Source: Prevotella sp. CAG:924 (GTDB taxonomy: Bacteria > Bacteroidota > Bacteroidia > Bacteroidales > Bacteroidaceae). Taken from it: a stretch of DNA of 6,798 bases. The translations under genes and the position numbers were made by a program. How positions within the stretch are numbered: the first letter of the stretch is position 1; the number at the start of each line of letters is the position of its first letter. Shown piece by piece: positions 6,685 through 6,798 of this stretch. The DNA is taken from the NCBI GenBank assembly GCA_000431975.1, contig HF988436.1, forward strand, positions 1 through 6,798, read 5' to 3'. The notes beneath the pieces were generated by a model. That model ran no database searches and was not told the DNA's origin. It worked only from the letters and a program-made list of their open reading frames with translations.

Positions 6685-6700
6685 GCGATCAAGCTATCGC
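6685..6700. repeat. inverted repeat GCGAT-caagct-ATCGC
   Basis: Perfect 5-base arms surround a 6-base centre, 22 bases after the preceding palindrome. Arm length is short enough for chance. It is listed because the two dyads sit together in a gene-free stretch near the putative closure point. No T run follows on either strand, so it is not a terminator. Confidence 0.3.
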
Positions 6701-6764
6701 TTTCTATGAGCTTTTATCTTTTTGCCAAGACAAAAGTAGAAAAAAGTAGAAGTACGGCCAAAGA

Positions 6765-6798
6765 ATTTACTTCACTTTAGTTCACAGATTTATTATGT
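6765..6798. repeat. terminal direct repeat, right copy
   Basis: This is an exact copy, in the same orientation, of window positions 1-34. The bases just before it (aaaagtagaagtacggccaa) have no counterpart that can be tested, because the left copy starts at the window edge. See the left copy for interpretation: circular closure of a 6764-bp molecule, or a duplicated site flanking a segment. Confidence 0.9.

Larger units (their letters stand above)
6516..6764. other. lanM upstream region, no convincing gene
   Basis: This stretch must hold the lanM promoter on the minus strand. A TATCTGTG at 6577-6570 is one base off the Bacteroidota -7 box TAnnTTTG and would give a ~45-nt leader, but no TTTG -33 box lies at the right distance, so it is only a candidate. 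Behind it the plus-strand bases GTCCTTT occur at 6584 and 6593 and GTCCT again at 6607, a small direct-repeat cluster that could bind a regulator. A plus-strand frame (TTG 6598 to TAG 6780, 60 residues) is open, but resembles nothing I know, and a second frame is nearly as open, so I do not call a gene. The A-rich bases before the lanM ATG are typical of Bacteroidota. Confidence 0.5.

Noticed and set aside
6598..6780. 60-codon plus-strand frame from a TTG codon
   Set aside because: No family likeness, no start context, and the adjacent frame is equally open. I found no support for a gene.
6612..6797. Plus-strand frame starting at ATG 6612 that reads protein-like (RYRLDGRAPSGDQAIAFYEL) if two TAG codons are read through, raising amber recoding
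   Set aside because: Recoding is unsupported: no suppressor tRNA or phage gene is present and nothing recognisable is encoded. A decayed gene or chance is simpler.
1..6798. CRISPR array, tRNA or rRNA genes, transposase or IS ends, plasmid replication gene
   Set aside because: Looked for on both strands; no spaced repeats, cloverleaf, transposase motif or Rep-like protein could be seen.

Overview
The window looks like Bacteroidota, most likely Bacteroidales. The coding pattern, the SusC/TonB-type outer-membrane barrel, the short GG-leader precursor and the C-terminal tail of a Bacteroidales-type M16 zinc peptidase all point that way. Everything that reads as a real gene lies on the minus strand.

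The core is a compact class II lanthipeptide (RiPP) operon, read from right to left: a lanthionine synthetase LanM (6515-3708); its precursor peptide LanA (3651-3424), with a 29-residue leader ending in GG and a Cys/Ser/Thr-rich core; an outer-membrane beta-barrel/TonB-receptor-like protein (3287-1230); then, 3 bp later, the first ~40 codons of a C39-peptidase gene (from 1226), the normal start of a LanT-type peptidase/ABC exporter that would cut at GG and export the product. LanM should dehydrate Ser/Thr and cyclise Cys onto them, LanT should remove the leader and export, and the barrel supplies an outer-membrane route, receptor or immunity function.

The exporter is broken. After its catalytic-Cys segment the frame runs into the C-terminal part of an unrelated M16 (insulinase/pitrilysin) peptidase. 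That M16 remnant itself carries a one-base deletion at 894/895 before continuing to its natural end at 454. Just beyond it are the degraded remains of a radical-SAM SPASM domain (about 302-407) and a strong minus-strand intrinsic terminator (181-217). The left quarter of the window is thus a graveyard of gene fragments, visibly richer in G+C than the AT-rich lanthipeptide genes.

The first 34 bases of the window are repeated exactly as its last 34 bases. The simplest reading is a circular molecule or circularly closed contig of 6764 bp; an alternative is a direct repeat flanking an inserted segment. No replication, mobilisation, recombinase or regulator gene is visible, so a self-replicating plasmid is not supported. 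Segments 35-180 and 6516-6764 hold no convincing gene, only small inverted repeats and the lanM upstream region.
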